Below, piece after piece: positions 43,704 through 54,765 of a DNA stretch of 64,000 bases. The stretch lies in assembly GCA_041391485.1 (NCBI GenBank), contig JAWKNY010000020.1, positions 1-64,000 of the forward strand. Direction: 5' to 3'. Below the pieces are notes generated by a model. The model was not told where the DNA came from, did not search any database, and was given only the letters and a program-made list of their open reading frames with translations. Every line of letters begins with the position of its first letter. The first letter of the stretch is position 1. A program made the position numbers and the translations under genes. The stretch comes from JACKAF01 sp041391485 (GTDB lineage Bacteria; Bdellovibrionota; FAC87; UBA2466; JACKAF01).

Positions 43704-45524
43704 ATGGTGTTTCCACAATACTTAGGGGAAAATTTGCAGTTCGTTTTGAGATCTCTGGTAGTTTTGATTCTTTCGTTTACTCTCAGCGGCTGTTTGTTTC
43801 GCGGTACACAGGGAAACGCAACCGGGTACGGCGGAGGCGATCCGCGTCGAGCGGAGGCAGCCCAGTTTCTTCGCCAAATCCGTGATGCGGCCCTCGTTCT
43901 TGTCGGGCCAAACGACGTGCCTGACCTGTGTCGAATGCCGAGGTTTCTTCCTTTGGATGTCACTCCATCGGAATTAGCCGCGCTCGATCAATCCGATTCA
44001 CGACTCATTGAATTCTGTCGTGTATACCTCCGAACGGCCGCCTCCAACATTGTTGCGAATATTGATCCCGACCCTTACACCCGCGTTGCGTTTCAAACTG
44101 CGACTCTTACTGATGAGCAAGGAAACCCCGTACCAGCGGTTGCCCAGAAAAAAAATGACGGCATTATTATTTTGAATACCTCGGAATACCAGGCGAGTTC
44201 GCCGATGCACCGGCGTGCTATTATTGGTCACGAGGTTTTGCATATTGCCCCCGGCTTATCGGACGAGTGCTTCGGGCTGGGAAATCCCGACTCGTCGGGT
44301 GGACGACTATGAGAATTTTCCGGATGCGGAGTTGGCAACAAAGTTTTTTGACTACGCTGGCACGGCCCTAGCGTACTTTTCAAAGGTGTTGGCAGAGTCC
44401 AACAGCTACTGTCCTTTTATCCTCGGTCCGAAGACCTACAACGCCAGCGAGTCGCCCCTCGTTCATTTGGTCGGCGTGGTCATTCCAGGTTGTGAGCGCG
44501 GGTGGGAATTGCCCTCGGGTTCCATTCCTGGGGTTCTGACCTATGGGCCATACGAGGGACTCTCAGTCGGTTGGGCCCGGGCGGATTTCTACCTGGGCGT
44601 TCAGGTTGAAACCGACGATCCTACTGAAAACGTCGGTACGATCGATATTCGGGCAAATCCGCCGGACGGGGAGTAGTGGTGGGGCGTACTACCCCGCCTC
44701 CTCTTACCCTCCGTGCGGGGCGGGACTTCCCGGACAATTCGGGAGGTGTAGGGCGTCACTCGTTATACTTCCCCGTCGATGCAAGCGGTTTTCGGTACGA
44801 GTTTCGAGTTCGTGCAAGCAGCGGTCCGGACACAAGTTTTAGCACAGCCAACCTGCGCCATATAGGTACAAGCGTGAGGATCCGGGGTGGCTGTGGCACG
44901 CCCAACCCTCACGATTTCCTACGCAAAGAGATTTACCGGGATTGCACGGGAAGCGAGGCGCCTGAGCCGATGCTGGCCACTTACAGGGATCAACCACTTC
45001 TTAACTTCACCAACGCCGTGGTGAACGGACCGTATCAGCCACCGTTTCTACGGAAGTGGTTTGAACGCGCGTTCTTGCGTTCTCCCAACGAGACCGAGCT
45101 GGATGCTTACGCGAACTCAGGCAAGCCACTGCTTGAAACTCTAACCGACATGGTGGAAGAGATGAGCTACCGGGAAAATCTAACCGGCGATGCCTACATT
45201 GAGGCGCTTTTCACCCGTTTGATTAACTACAGCACCCAGTCGATCAATTTTGAGTTCTGGCGAAATCTGCTCACCCGCTATGGCACTCGCGAAGCGGCAC
45301 GGCGCATGGTGCGATCCGAAGCAATGTCGCGAATTCTGGTGGATGAAGCCCACCGCATGCTTTACCGGATCAAGGCTTCTCAGGCTGATATCGACTATTG
45401 GTTCTCGGTTTGGACGGTCAGCGCCAGCTACCCGCGTCCGTACGAGGACTTGGTGAACGGAATCACCAACTGGGAATGGTACGCACACCTACGCCGGCGC
45501 GAAGCGTTCTTGAATTGTCAGTAG
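43704..45524 (+). CDS. Putative metalloprotease lipoprotein (two apparent frameshifts)
   Basis: The ATG at 43704 opens a signal peptide ending in the lipobox LSGC (FTLSGCLFRG). At about residue 170 the motif RRAIIGHEVLHIAPG carries HExxH, the zinc-binding signature of metalloproteases. The frame shifts near 44295 (DDYENFPDAELATKFFDYAG continues) and near 44700 (GRHSLYFPVDASGFRYEF continues). The C-terminal part has FERAFLRSPNETELDAYANSG and FTRLINYSTQSINFEFWRNLL, resembling DUF4214-like helical repeats. One protein of about 606 residues is the simplest reading; two separate genes are possible. The third zinc ligand is not obvious. Confidence 0.6.
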
Positions 45525-45545
45525 CCGGGCACCACGCCGCAACGA

Positions 45546-46979
45546 TTAGAGCAGTCCGGTGTGGGGAGAACCGCCGTACTCTTTGGGGTTGATGTTGTAT
45601 TTCTTGATCTTGCGAAGGAGTGTGTTCTTCGGGATGTTACTTTGCTCAGCCGTTAGATTAATGCGCCCTGAGTTTCGCTTGAGCGCCTGGATGATGAACT
45701 CGCGCTCAAAGCTTTCTTTTCCTTTTTCCCAATCCATATCATTAAAAAGAGCAGGCCGGCCTATGAGAATATCATCGATGGGCATTGCCGTGCGCCTTGC
45801 GCTCTTTCTGATGTACTCGGGAAGGCTAAAAATAGTCAGCTGATCGCCGCTCTCCAGCACAAAGGCGTGCTCAATCGCGTTCTCCAGCTCACGGATGTTG
45901 CCGGGCCAGTGGTACTCCTCCAGGAGTTTCAAAGCTTCGGGTGCAATCCCACGAATTCGGATGCCGTGATCTTGATTAAACTTATCGATGAAGTGATGCA
46001 CAAGTGCCGGGATGTCGTCCCGTCGCTCGCGCAAAGGCGGAAGAAAAAGTGGCATCACGTTGAGGCGGTAGAACAAGTCCTCTCTAAATGTTCCCTCTTC
46101 AATCAGCTTTTCGAGGTTGCGGTTGGTGGCGGCGACAATGCGGACGTCCGCTTTTACCGTCCGGGTACTGCCCACCGGCGTGAAGGTGTGATCCTGGAGC
46201 ACTCTCAAAAGTTTTACCTGTAACGACGGTGAGGTATCGCCGATCTCGTCGAGAAAAACGGTGCCTTTGGCGGCCGACTGGAAAAGTCCGATCTTGCGTT
46301 GATCGGCTCCCGTGAAAGCCCCTTTCTCGTGGCCGAAGAGTTCGCTTTCGATCAAATTCTCAGGAATAGCCGCGCAGTTGATCGCGATAAAAGGGTAATC
46401 CTTACGTGGGCTATTGTAGTGAATGCCCTTGGCGACTAGCTCTTTACCGGTGCCGTTCTCCCCTCGGATGAGCACCGAGGTGTTGACTCGACTGAGCCGT
46501 TCCACAATCTGGAATACGCGCTTCATCCCGGCGCTCTCACCCACGCACTCGTTCCCATCGCCTGATGAAAGGACAGGAGAAAGCACGGGAGCGGAGTACT
46601 TCATTTTTGCGAGCATGTGATAGGCGCGCTCGGCCTTTTCGACGAGTTCCAGCACCCGATCTTCGCGGATAGGCTTTTCAATGTAATCAAAAGCGCCTTC
46701 TCGAATGGCGTCTACGGCGTCATGTACATTTCCGTGGGCGGTAATCAGGGCGACCGCGGTCGAGTATTCCTGTTCCTGGACGTGTTTTAGGAACTCCATG
46801 CCGTCCATGCGGGGCATTTTCACATCGCAAAGCACGAGCGGGTAGCTCTGCGTCCGTAGCTTTTCAGCGGCAGCGAGTCCGTCCTCGGCCTCATCTACTT
46901 CATAACCCTGTGAAGTAAGAAACGAGACGACTTGTTTTCTCAGCTCCGCCTCGTCGTCTACAACCAAAATGGAATACAC
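45546..46979 (-). CDS. NtrC-family sigma54-dependent response regulator
   Basis: 477 residues from a GTG at 46979 with AGGAG upstream. The receiver domain (ILVVDDEAELRKQ, phospho-acceptor Asp in LVLCDVKMPRMDG, Lys in YIEKPI) is followed by a sigma54-activating AAA+ domain with Walker A GENGTGKE, the sigma54-contacting GAFTGA (EKGAFTGADQ), Walker B GTVFLDEIGD, and a C-terminal Fis-type helix-turn-helix (NLTAEQSNIPKNTLLRKIKKYNI). It is encoded just after the CHASE2 histidine kinase on the same strand, and the two should form a pair. Promoters with -24/-12 elements would be its targets. Confidence 0.95.
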   Translation of the reverse strand: MYSILVVDDEAELRKQVVSFLTSQGYEVDEAEDGLAAAEKLRTQSYPLVLCDVKMPRMDGMEFLKHVQEQEYSTAVALITAHGNVHDAVDAIREGAFDYIEKPIREDRVLELVEKAERAYHMLAKMKYSAPVLSPVLSSGDGNECVGESAGMKRVFQIVERLSRVNTSVLIRGENGTGKELVAKGIHYNSPRKDYPFIAINCAAIPENLIESELFGHEKGAFTGADQRKIGLFQSAAKGTVFLDEIGDTSPSLQVKLLRVLQDHTFTPVGSTRTVKADVRIVAATNRNLEKLIEEGTFREDLFYRLNVMPLFLPPLRERRDDIPALVHHFIDKFNQDHGIRIRGIAPEALKLLEEYHWPGNIRELENAIEHAFVLESGDQLTIFSLPEYIRKSARRTAMPIDDILIGRPALFNDMDWEKGKESFEREFIIQALKRNSGRINLTAEQSNIPKNTLLRKIKKYNINPKEYGGSPHTGLL

Positions 46980-47107
46980 GGCGACTCCTGTGGGCACTGT
47001 AAGGGTAAAAAACCTGCGAATCTTTTGTATCAAACTTCATCTTTTGACGCAATTTGGCGGAAGGGGCAGGTTCACAGGCTGTCAATAAATTATGCCATTT
47101 CGAATGC

Positions 47108-48890
47108 TTACCTTATTCCGGAAGGGCAGGTGAACCGCACCCGGGTTCCTACGCCGAGCTGGCTTGTGATTTCGATGCTGCCTTCGTGCAGCTCCACGAA
47201 GTACTTGGCGAGATAGAGCCCGAGCCCAGAGCCCTTGGTCGTCTTTTCAGCGGATTTCCCGCGGTAGAACTTGCCCATCACGCGGGGGGATCTCTTCGTC
47301 TGGGATGCCGGGGCCCTGGTCTTCCACCTCCACCCAGACCCGATTTCCTCCTCCCGCGTGGACACGACGACCGCGCTGCCCTCTGGACTGTACTTGATGG
47401 CGTTCTCAAGCAGGTTCGTGATGATTTCCTCGATGAGCTTCTGGTCCCCTTCCATGGAAAAGAGCGGCTCGAGATCGACAGTGACTGAAATGCGCTTCTC
47501 ATCTGCTTGAAAACGATTTCGCTTCACGGCCTCTTCCACAAGGCGGTTGAGGTCGATGACCTCCTTGGCAGGCTCAATGGACATCGTTTCCATTCGCGTG
47601 ACTTTCAGGATGTCTGAGATAAACCGGGCGAGTCTCATCGTTGGTGCGGGACACCGTCTTGAGTGACGCGCGGGTATCGTTCGAAAGTCCATTTTCTTCT
47701 GAAAGCAAACGCCCCGTGATGGCTTTGATCTTCGCAATGGGGTTTTTAAGTCATGGCTAAAGAGCGAAATGAAGTTGTTTTTGAACTGATCCATCTCTTT
47801 GAGATGGGCGGCTTCCTGCTGGATACGCTGTTGCTTTTCCTCTTGAGCGTCCCAGTTTGTAGCCCATCATTAAGAGGTGAGTGCCGAAGATACACACCAA
47901 AGGGTTCGCAACACCTATCCAAACCTTGGAAGTACGCAAAAAGGAAGAGGCTCACGATAAGAAGGAATAATGCGAGGAGAAGTAGGCAAATCCATGCCGA
48001 CGACAGAGGGAAGCTGAGAATGATCGTAGCGGAAGCCAAGACGGCGGCAGCTCCAATCGTTACCGTGACCCACGTGGGGAGATGCACGAGTTCACGGTGA
48101 TCCAAGAAGGTGTCCATTATATTGGCGTGGATCTCTAGACGTGACAGCGATCCAAAGGGGGTTTCAAAGCGGTTTACCGTTCCCGTGGTCGGGCCGATGA
48201 GGACAACCTTATTTTTGAAAGCGTCGGCAGGAACTTCTCCTGCGATGACGGCTTCTGCGTGGTAGCTTGGAAAGCTATTCTCCGGGCCTCTGAAATCGAT
48301 CCAGAAGGGTGCGGCGAGATCCCTTTTAGGTGGAGTTTCAATCAACCGATGATAACAACGTAGGCTCAGCGAAGGTGTGGAGCCGTGGATGAGTCGAGTG
48401 CGCCGAAGCCGGTTGTCACGCTCGGGAAAGAGGTTCACAAAACCGTAGTTTTCTCCCGTCGTGAGCCAAGGGGGCGGAGGCACGTTCTGCTGATCTTCGT
48501 TGATAAGCGACCCAAAGAGCGTGAGCGGATCCGGGGAAACCGTTCGGCCTCGTCACCGGTCGTGGCGCTGAAGTAGGAAGTAAACGCGATGGCCGATGGT
48601 CCGCTTTTCTTGATCGCCGCTATCAGAGAAGCGTAAAAATGCTGGTGCCACACGGGGTACATCTGGATCGGGTCGGGCTGCGGCTCCAACGGGAGCGGCC
48701 AGTTTACTTTTTGGCTCGATGCGGGCACTTTAGCATCGTCCACGTGAATGAGTACCAGCGAGGTTTGGGAAAGTTGCGGGCCGCGGATCGAGAAATAGCG
48801 GTCGTAGAACCACTCGTCCATGTTCTCAAGCGGAAGGAACAGGAAGAGGAAGCAAAAGGAAACGCGAACGAGTAAGCTCAGCTTCGGCAT
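47108..48890 (-). CDS. CHASE2-domain sensor histidine kinase (several apparent frameshifts)
   Basis: Membrane sensor. The first frame has a membrane segment (VSFCFLFLFLPL) and the start of an extracytoplasmic CHASE2 domain (DEWFYDRYFSIRGPQLS, VLIHVDD). The second frame continues it (FRGPENSFPSYHAEAVIAGEV, NKVVLIGPTTGTVNRFETPFG, LEIHANIMDTFL) and supplies the three closing membrane segments. The kinase core is spread over other frames: LFSHDLKTPL (phospho-accepting His), NLLENAIKYSPEGS (N box) and GSGLGLYLAKYFVELHEGSI (G2 box). Breaks lie near 48490, 47900, 47750, 47680 and 47300. It is so damaged that a real pseudogene is possible, but neighbouring intact genes show the same kind of error less often. 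Confidence 0.75.
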
Positions 48891-48915
48891 GAGCGGAATC
48901 TAGCAAATATTGAAT

Positions 48916-49300
48916 ATGAAACCAACGCTCATCATTGCGGACGATCTCGAGGAAATTCGGGAGAAGCTGTACAACGTACTCCTGGAAGATTTTGAAATTC
49001 TTGCAGATGTTGAGAATGGGCAGAAGGCCGTCGAGGCGGTTCGTAGGTACCGGCCCCAGCTGGTGCTCATGGATGTGGTGATGCCCGTTCTATCGGGTAT
49101 CGAAGCGGTTCGGCCTGCTGCATTCCGAAAACCCGGAATCTCCCAAGTTCGTGATGTTGAGTGGTCTAAAGGAAGAAAACGTCGTTTTGCAGGCTTTGCA
49201 GGCCGGGGCGAGCGAATACCTCTTCAAACCCGTCGAGCCCAAGAAGCTAAAAGAAGTGTTGTGGAACCTGGCCCGTGCGCAGCTGCGGGCGAAGGCTTAG
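48916..49300 (+). CDS. Single-domain response regulator (one apparent frameshift)
   Basis: CheY-like receiver without output domain. MKPTLIIADDLEEIREKL gives the acidic pair and LVLMDVVMPVLSG the phospho-acceptor Asp. The frame breaks near 49115, after which FVMLSGLKEENVVLQALQAG and EYLFKPVEPKKLKEVL (conserved Lys) complete the fold in the next frame up to the stop at 49298-49300. Corrected length is about 128 residues. It is divergent from the CHASE2 kinase and could be a second target of that kinase. Confidence 0.8.
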
Positions 49301-49301
49301 G

Positions 49302-50023
49302 CTAGAGCCGGAAGCCGAAGGTCAACTCCAGACCCAGAATGGTGCTGTTTTCGCCGATGCGGTTGATCAGCGTTTTGAAATCCACCATGAAGGGATTGAA
49401 GTCAAAGCCGGCACCGATGATGAGTGCCGGTAGGAAAAGGCTTTCTTCCTGAGTGGAGGACGAGGTGACGGTTCGAAGCCACATGGCACCACTCACGCCC
49501 ATATCGATTCCAAACTTTACGTTCTCCGACATGGTGAAAAGGTAACGCACGCGTCCCTCGAATCCGAAAACGTGAACCGAGTTCAGTACGTACTTGTAAC
49601 CGGCCCACCCACGTAGACCGAGGCGCATGTCTTCGTAGTCGTAATCGAAGTAGACGCCGCCTTGAAAGCCAAAGTCCTTGAAGTAGTCACCGATCGCAGC
49701 CCCGTTGCTGTCGAATTTGGGCTCAATGTGTAGAAGTTACCACCGGCGCCAAAAGCCACATGAAAGGTTCCCGCATCGACGCGCTGGGTGTCGGGGATGA
49801 AATACTTCCGCTTCTGTTGCTGTTCGTTGTAGTAGGTCCGGCGGGATTTCTTCGTGCTTTTTCTAAAACCGTTGTCGGTTTTTCCCTGTTCCTGGACCAT
49901 TTCGCGTTCATCGACGTACTCGGCTTCTTCTTCGTATTCGGCGCGGACGCTTTTTGAAAACGATAGAACTGCGAGCAGTCCCAAGCAGAGTAGCAAGCGG
50001 TGTTTTTTTCTAGATGCGTTCAT
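49302..50023 (-). CDS. Putative outer-membrane beta-barrel protein (one apparent frameshift)
   Basis: Starts at an ATG (50023) with a signal peptide (LLLCLGLLAVLSFSKSVRA), then an acidic and polar region (EYEEEAEYVDEREM) and FHVAFGAGGNFYT. The frame breaks near 49730 and continues as GDYFKDFGFQGGVYFDYDYEDMRLGLRGWAGYKY, ending in LELTFGFRL. Alternating hydrophobic strands and the terminal aromatic-rich strand ending near Phe fit a small beta-barrel of eight strands. No specific function is seen. Confidence 0.65.
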
Positions 50024-50147
50024 ATTGGCTCCCGACAACTAGGGCGGAATAGATCGGTACCCGTGTATCTCTATACACTTATCGTCAGAGCCTTTAGTTT
50101 CCTGAAAAAATTTCAGCTACTTAGAAGCGTTGCGTTAGACCCAGTGC

Positions 50148-53100
50148 TCAGGGGCTATCGTCGGGCCTCTCGCCATCGGGTTCGTTGCCTTGTGGCTCTT
50201 GCGGTTCGTCCACGACGCGCGCGGGGTTCAAGTCCTCGGCGGGTTGTACGACCGCTGGCTTACTTCGGTCTGCATCGTCGGGCGCCGTAAACCAGTTGGT
50301 TACCCCCCAGGTGACGGCGGAAGAAAGCAGCGCCGCTCCAAGGCTGAGTCCCGATCGCCACATCAGCTCTCGCCGTGTCACTCCTGGCAGGGGTCGGCTT
50401 CCATCCAAGGAGCGTTGGCCATTCCAGTTTTGAGTTTGTCGCAAGATATGACGTGCCAGATCGTTCAAGAAACGCTGGTTGGTGTTCGTTTCCCCTTGGA
50501 GAATGCACCAGATGAGTGCTTCGTAGGGGGTAATCATGTGAAGGAGAGTGACATCCGCTTCCTGTTTGGCCCGAGCGATTTCTTCTACCGTCAGGTGGGC
50601 GAGTACCTGCTCGGGCGTTGGATCCGCTTCTGCTTCCGCAGTGGACTCTCCGCTCTTCGTCCTCGCCTTCATTCGTGGGGACAGGCGCGGCACTCGGTTT
50701 GCCACCTTGTTTGCGCCGTACCGCCTCTTCAATGAAGGCGACACGCACGGAGCGGTGGAATTTTGTGAAGTAAGTCTGAAGCTGCTGCATGGAAGCGTCG
50801 TAGTGATTCGCGAGACTTTCCCTAAAAGCTTTTTCGGCAGCATCGAATTCCGCCTGGGTGTTTGCCGTCGAGCGTGAGGTATTTCTTGTTCGCCTTGCGG
50901 TGATATTCGCCTCATAGACCTTCCACGAAATCTCATCGAGACGTTCAAAGATAGAGGTGATGAGTGTATTGGCGCGAGCGAGCGCGGTTTTCGGGATGGC
51001 CGTGAGCGAAAGTTGGGCGATAAAGGAATCGGCTTCGGTGGCGCTTACGTAACCGCGATTGAAACCTTGCGGCCGCGTCCCGAGGACGGTCTCGTTCCAG
51101 GTATCGAGCAGATTTTGCGCAAGCGTTTGGGCAGCAGGCAAATGGCACTCTTCAATGGGGATAAGCTCCGAAAGGGGTTTCGCCGGCTCTTTTCCTTGCT
51201 TCTTGTTTTCTAGATCTGCTGCCTCAACCAGCTCAGCGAGCGGGGTTTCTTTGCCTAAGTAGTCAGTGACGGTGGACACCGCCCGTGCGACGGCTACCTT
51301 TTCCATGGCTTCGGCTCGGGTGGCAACCGCTTGCCAAACTTTTACACCCCGCTTTTCCTCTACTTGATTCCGGATGGAATCTCGCAAGGCGCGCAAGTAG
51401 TGAACGCCGGCAGCTTTTCTCGCAGCGTTCATACGAGCTCGTGTGAAAAACTGAGCGGCGATGATTTGTTCCCGCTCTTCGCGCGAGCCCGTTCGGTAAA
51501 GCACTTCGCGCGCCGTTCTGCCGTTTAAAGAAACCCACTCATTGGTGAAGGGATCTTCGTACCCCCCGTGGTAGTCGATAATGAGTAGACCGATTTCACG
51601 CAAATCAGCGGGCAGGATCTTGATCCAGCCATCGACCGCAATGGAGTCCGGAAGTAAAAGCCCGCCCGCTCGGCGCGGGAGCGCTACCATGGCTACGGCG
51701 TGCTGGGCGATCTCCGCCGCGGTGGAGTGCGCGGTGTAGCGTTCTTTCTCAATGATGAGTTCTTTTTCCGCACGGCGTAGCCAGCGCAAAGCAAGGCCCA
51801 GGTTTTCGGCGTAACGGTGAACGTGTTCGCGCATTTTGTCGTTGTCGCAAACGCTCTTCAATAGAGTGCGGAAGCTAAGTTTAAGTTGCGTGCGGTAGGC
51901 CTCCCCTTCAACGGTTTTTGAACCGTTGGTGTTGAGCGTGAACTGACGTTCATCCGGTTCGGCTTGCAGCACGCTCGTCGATCGGGGATCGAGATTCCAA
52001 ACAATGGGGTAGTTTTGCTCGTCCGTGACTCCTGAACGCAATACTTCATCTTCAATTTCCTGCAAGGATTCCACCAGCGCCTTGAGCGTCACTCGGGAGG
52101 CTACCGAGAGGGCAGACTTACTGGGTAGAGTCATGCGTGCGTGCAGCTCGCGAACGGCGTCGAGCAAGGCATAGTCGTGGACTTGATAGAGGCTTACCAG
52201 ATCGCTGTTGAGGGCTCCCGTTTTTGCGAGCGCTTCGAGACTGGTGTTTTGATTGGGGTCCAGGTGGTTTTCATAGACCGCCATTGTGGGGAACTTGTTA
52301 TCGACGACATTTCCCGCCACCATTCTGAAGAGTAAACGGCGCAACCAATTGGCGAGATTGTCCTGGGCTCTTCCCAGATCCAGCTCCTTATCTTGGTCGC
52401 GGACAAAGGACTCTGAAGAAAGTTCATGGATTGCTGTTAGGTTTCGCAGCAGTTGGCGCGTTGGCCCGGTCCACGATCGTTCCCCGTCCATCATGACGAA
52501 GGCTTGAATGAGCTCTTGATCCCAAGAGGGTTTATAGTCCTCTCCCAGTTCTTGTAGGCCCACCTGGATTTGGGCGTTGAGCGTATAAACTTCGCGCGGC
52601 TGCTGATCGAGAAGCGTTCGCCGGGCTTCGCGGATGGATTCGGGGACAGCGACGCCGTCTCCAAAAGTCAGGATCTGCAAGTTCGGACTACGCAGTAGTA
52701 CCGTGATATCAAAATCCATCTCATGCAGCCGCGCGTGACGGCTTCCGCCAAAGAGCAGCTGCCACTCGTTGTGCAAACCCATCTGCGCGCGCGCAATGAC
52801 AGCTTCGGGAAACTCCATCGGAACAGCGTCGTTGGCGGCGGCAGGCGCGAGAGTCGGCTCAGCCTTGGCCTCGTTTTTTTCTTTTCCCGTCACGCGGGAC
52901 GTGCTGGGCGGCTGGCGCACCGTACGTGAAGCCGGGTGGGGCTCGGGAGGAGCGACGGCGAATTCGAGGGCTTCGGCCCCTACCTGTGGCGCTTCGTTCG
53001 ATCCCGTATCTTCTGGATCGGGACTGAGCTCGGGAGTGGGTCGAATTTCATCCGGGCTCTCCGTTTTTTTCTTACCCCACATGTCGAGCGCGGGGGACGC

Positions 53101-53322
53101 TTGGGGGAGGGCGTCCGTATGCTCTTTGTCCCCGAAAGTGGCGGCTCCATGGATTTCGTTGGCGCAGGCGGAAATTGTCAGAAAACGGCGCTTATCGTTC
53201 GTGCCACCCCCAGAAGAATCTGCACCAAATGTGTCCGTTATAAAAACAGTGGAAAAAAATAAAACATACAAACCCGTCCCAACCGCTGTCTGCAACCGGG
53301 GCCGCAACCAGGTCCCAACCAT
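50148..53322 (-). CDS. Very large exported protein of unknown function (one apparent frameshift)
   Basis: About 1057 residues. The start ATG at 53322 follows GGAGGG. A signal-like segment (TGLYVLFFSTVFITDTFG) and a proline- and glutamate-rich linker (residues 80-160) precede a mostly helical body of about 750 residues with no recognised family. Blocks such as NLTAIHELSSESFVRDQDKE and RILPADLREIGLLIIDYHGG-like sequence (LPADLREIGLLIIDYHGG) stand out. The first frame loses sense near 50700; the next frame gives TPEQVLAHLTVEEIARAKQEA, a membrane helix (SGLSLGAALLSSAVTWGVTNWF) and an acidic end. So it is probably anchored at its C-terminus. Confidence 0.65.
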
Positions 53323-53401
53323 TCACCCTCCAAGTATCCTTGCTCTATAACGCTGGGCAGCGCGGGTTGTCGAGCGAGTTTTGATATACTTGACCGCATT
53401 C

Positions 53402-54007
53402 ATGCGGGGGCGGGGATTTTTTCTTTTCTTTTTTTTGGGAATCTTCGTGGTCTCTATTGCAGAGGCCCGGCCCGTACGCGTGCGCCCCTTTCTTTCCTTA
53501 GATCTCGGTGTGCTCGGCCTCAGTCTGGATCAACGCTTTACCGTAAAACCCGACAACGCGACGCTGGCTAGTTCCATCGCTGGTTTTGCACGGCTTCGAA
53601 AAGGTTGGAAGCTTTCCAATAGTTTTCTGCTGGAGCCCGCCCTGGGAATGCGGGTGCCCTGGAGAAGTGGCGCGGACGGGACGGTCCTCCTCTTCACCTT
53701 TCAGGGAGAGTTCAGCCTAGGGTGGCAGATCACCAACTTCATCAAGTTGAGAGTGGGACCGGGGTTGCAGTGGGAGATGGTCGGGTTCGGAGAGACCGTA
53801 ACGCTAAACAACGGTGGCTCCAGCTCTGATTTTTACGCCCCCGCCGGCTTTTCGCACTCGTTCACGCCGAGCGGAAACGTAGGAAGCGGAGTTTACTCTT
53901 TCTGCAGCCGATCGATCACTTTGAATCTAGATACGTTTGTACTCAATCCGATTAGCAACAGCCGGAGGCGATTCAACAACGCTATCAGCATAGGGTTTAA
54001 GCTGTGA
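53402..54007 (+). CDS. Putative outer-membrane protein
   Basis: 201 residues from an ATG at 53402; a TTG at 53381 is also in frame. A strongly hydrophobic signal (FFLFFFLGIFVVSIAEA) is followed by beta-strand-like sequence: VRPFLSLDLGVLGLSLDQRF, FTFQGEFSLGWQITNFIKLR and the ending NNAISIGFKL. The last residues resemble a barrel closing strand. It overlaps the matrixin gene start (GTGA), suggesting coupled expression. Function unknown. Confidence 0.6.
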   Translation: MRGRGFFLFFFLGIFVVSIAEARPVRVRPFLSLDLGVLGLSLDQRFTVKPDNATLASSIAGFARLRKGWKLSNSFLLEPALGMRVPWRSGADGTVLLFTFQGEFSLGWQITNFIKLRVGPGLQWEMVGFGETVTLNNGGSSSDFYAPAGFSHSFTPSGNVGSGVYSFCSRSITLNLDTFVLNPISNSRRRFNNAISIGFKL

Positions 54008-54736
54008 GAAAAATCTGTCTACTCATACTGACGTTTAGTCCGTTGGGGTTTCGGATTTGGCTTTGGTAGCGAGCGGTATTTCGGGATGGAACGCGACCGA
54101 ACTCACCATCGGCGTAAACTACGCCAACTGCACGGTTTCAAATTCAGTTTTTGGATGATGGCACGGATGCCGCCATCGACGCTTGGAATAGCGTGCCTAC
54201 GTCTCGGCTGACACTCAAACGCGGGACGAGCACCACGTGGACGTGGCCTTTATTGAGGAAGCGGCTACCGATACACCGGCCGGTCATTCTGTGTGATCCC
54301 AATTTGGGCACCACTCTAGGTGTCAGTGTGAACAACATTCAGGTGTCGCCCTCAAGATTAAGGGAACCCCAATATTTACTACGGCGGAATTCTTTTGAAC
54401 GCGCAGTCCGGGGCTTCGGCAGAAATTTCGAATCTGACCGATTTGGAGCTGCAGGTAACGCTTGCCCATGAGTTGGGCCACGTTTTGGGGCTAGGCCACA
54501 GCAGTGTGGAAGAAGCGTTGATGTACTACAGTGTCAGCACCAAGACCGAGCTTTTGGTGATAGATGATGACAAGGATGCGCTTAGCTATCTTTATCCCAG
54601 TCAATTTGGGTGTGCGGCTGTTCACCGGCGCGGGTGGGGTGCGCTTGTCCCACTGCAATGCTTGTCGACGCTACTTCTCTTTATTCTGCTTACCCGCTTT
54701 GCGGGCCGCCGTTTTTTCCGCCGAGACTTCGCCTAG
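54004..54736 (+). CDS. Matrixin-type metalloprotease (several apparent frameshifts)
   Basis: Zinc metalloprotease of the M10 type. The GTG at 54004 overlaps the preceding stop and gives a signal start (MRKICLLILTFSPLG). Then LVASGISGWNATELTIGVNYANC, DGTDAAIDAWNSVPTSRLTL and LTDLELQVTLAHELGHVLGLGHSS follow in changing frames, with the HExxHxxGxxH zinc motif intact and the Met-turn in EEALMYYS. Breaks lie near 54050, 54155, 54240 and 54365. The C-terminus has a hydrophobic stretch and a basic end (STLLLFILLTRFAGRRFF), like a sorting or anchoring tail. Confidence 0.7.
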
Positions 54737-54765
54737 TACAAAAGTAACCGCGTACCTTTCTGTAC

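Noticed and set aside
52769..53350. Plus-strand open frame opposite the start of the 1057-residue protein
   Set aside because: The minus-strand frame has a ribosome-binding site, a signal segment and a continuous body of over 1000 residues; the opposite frame has no such support.
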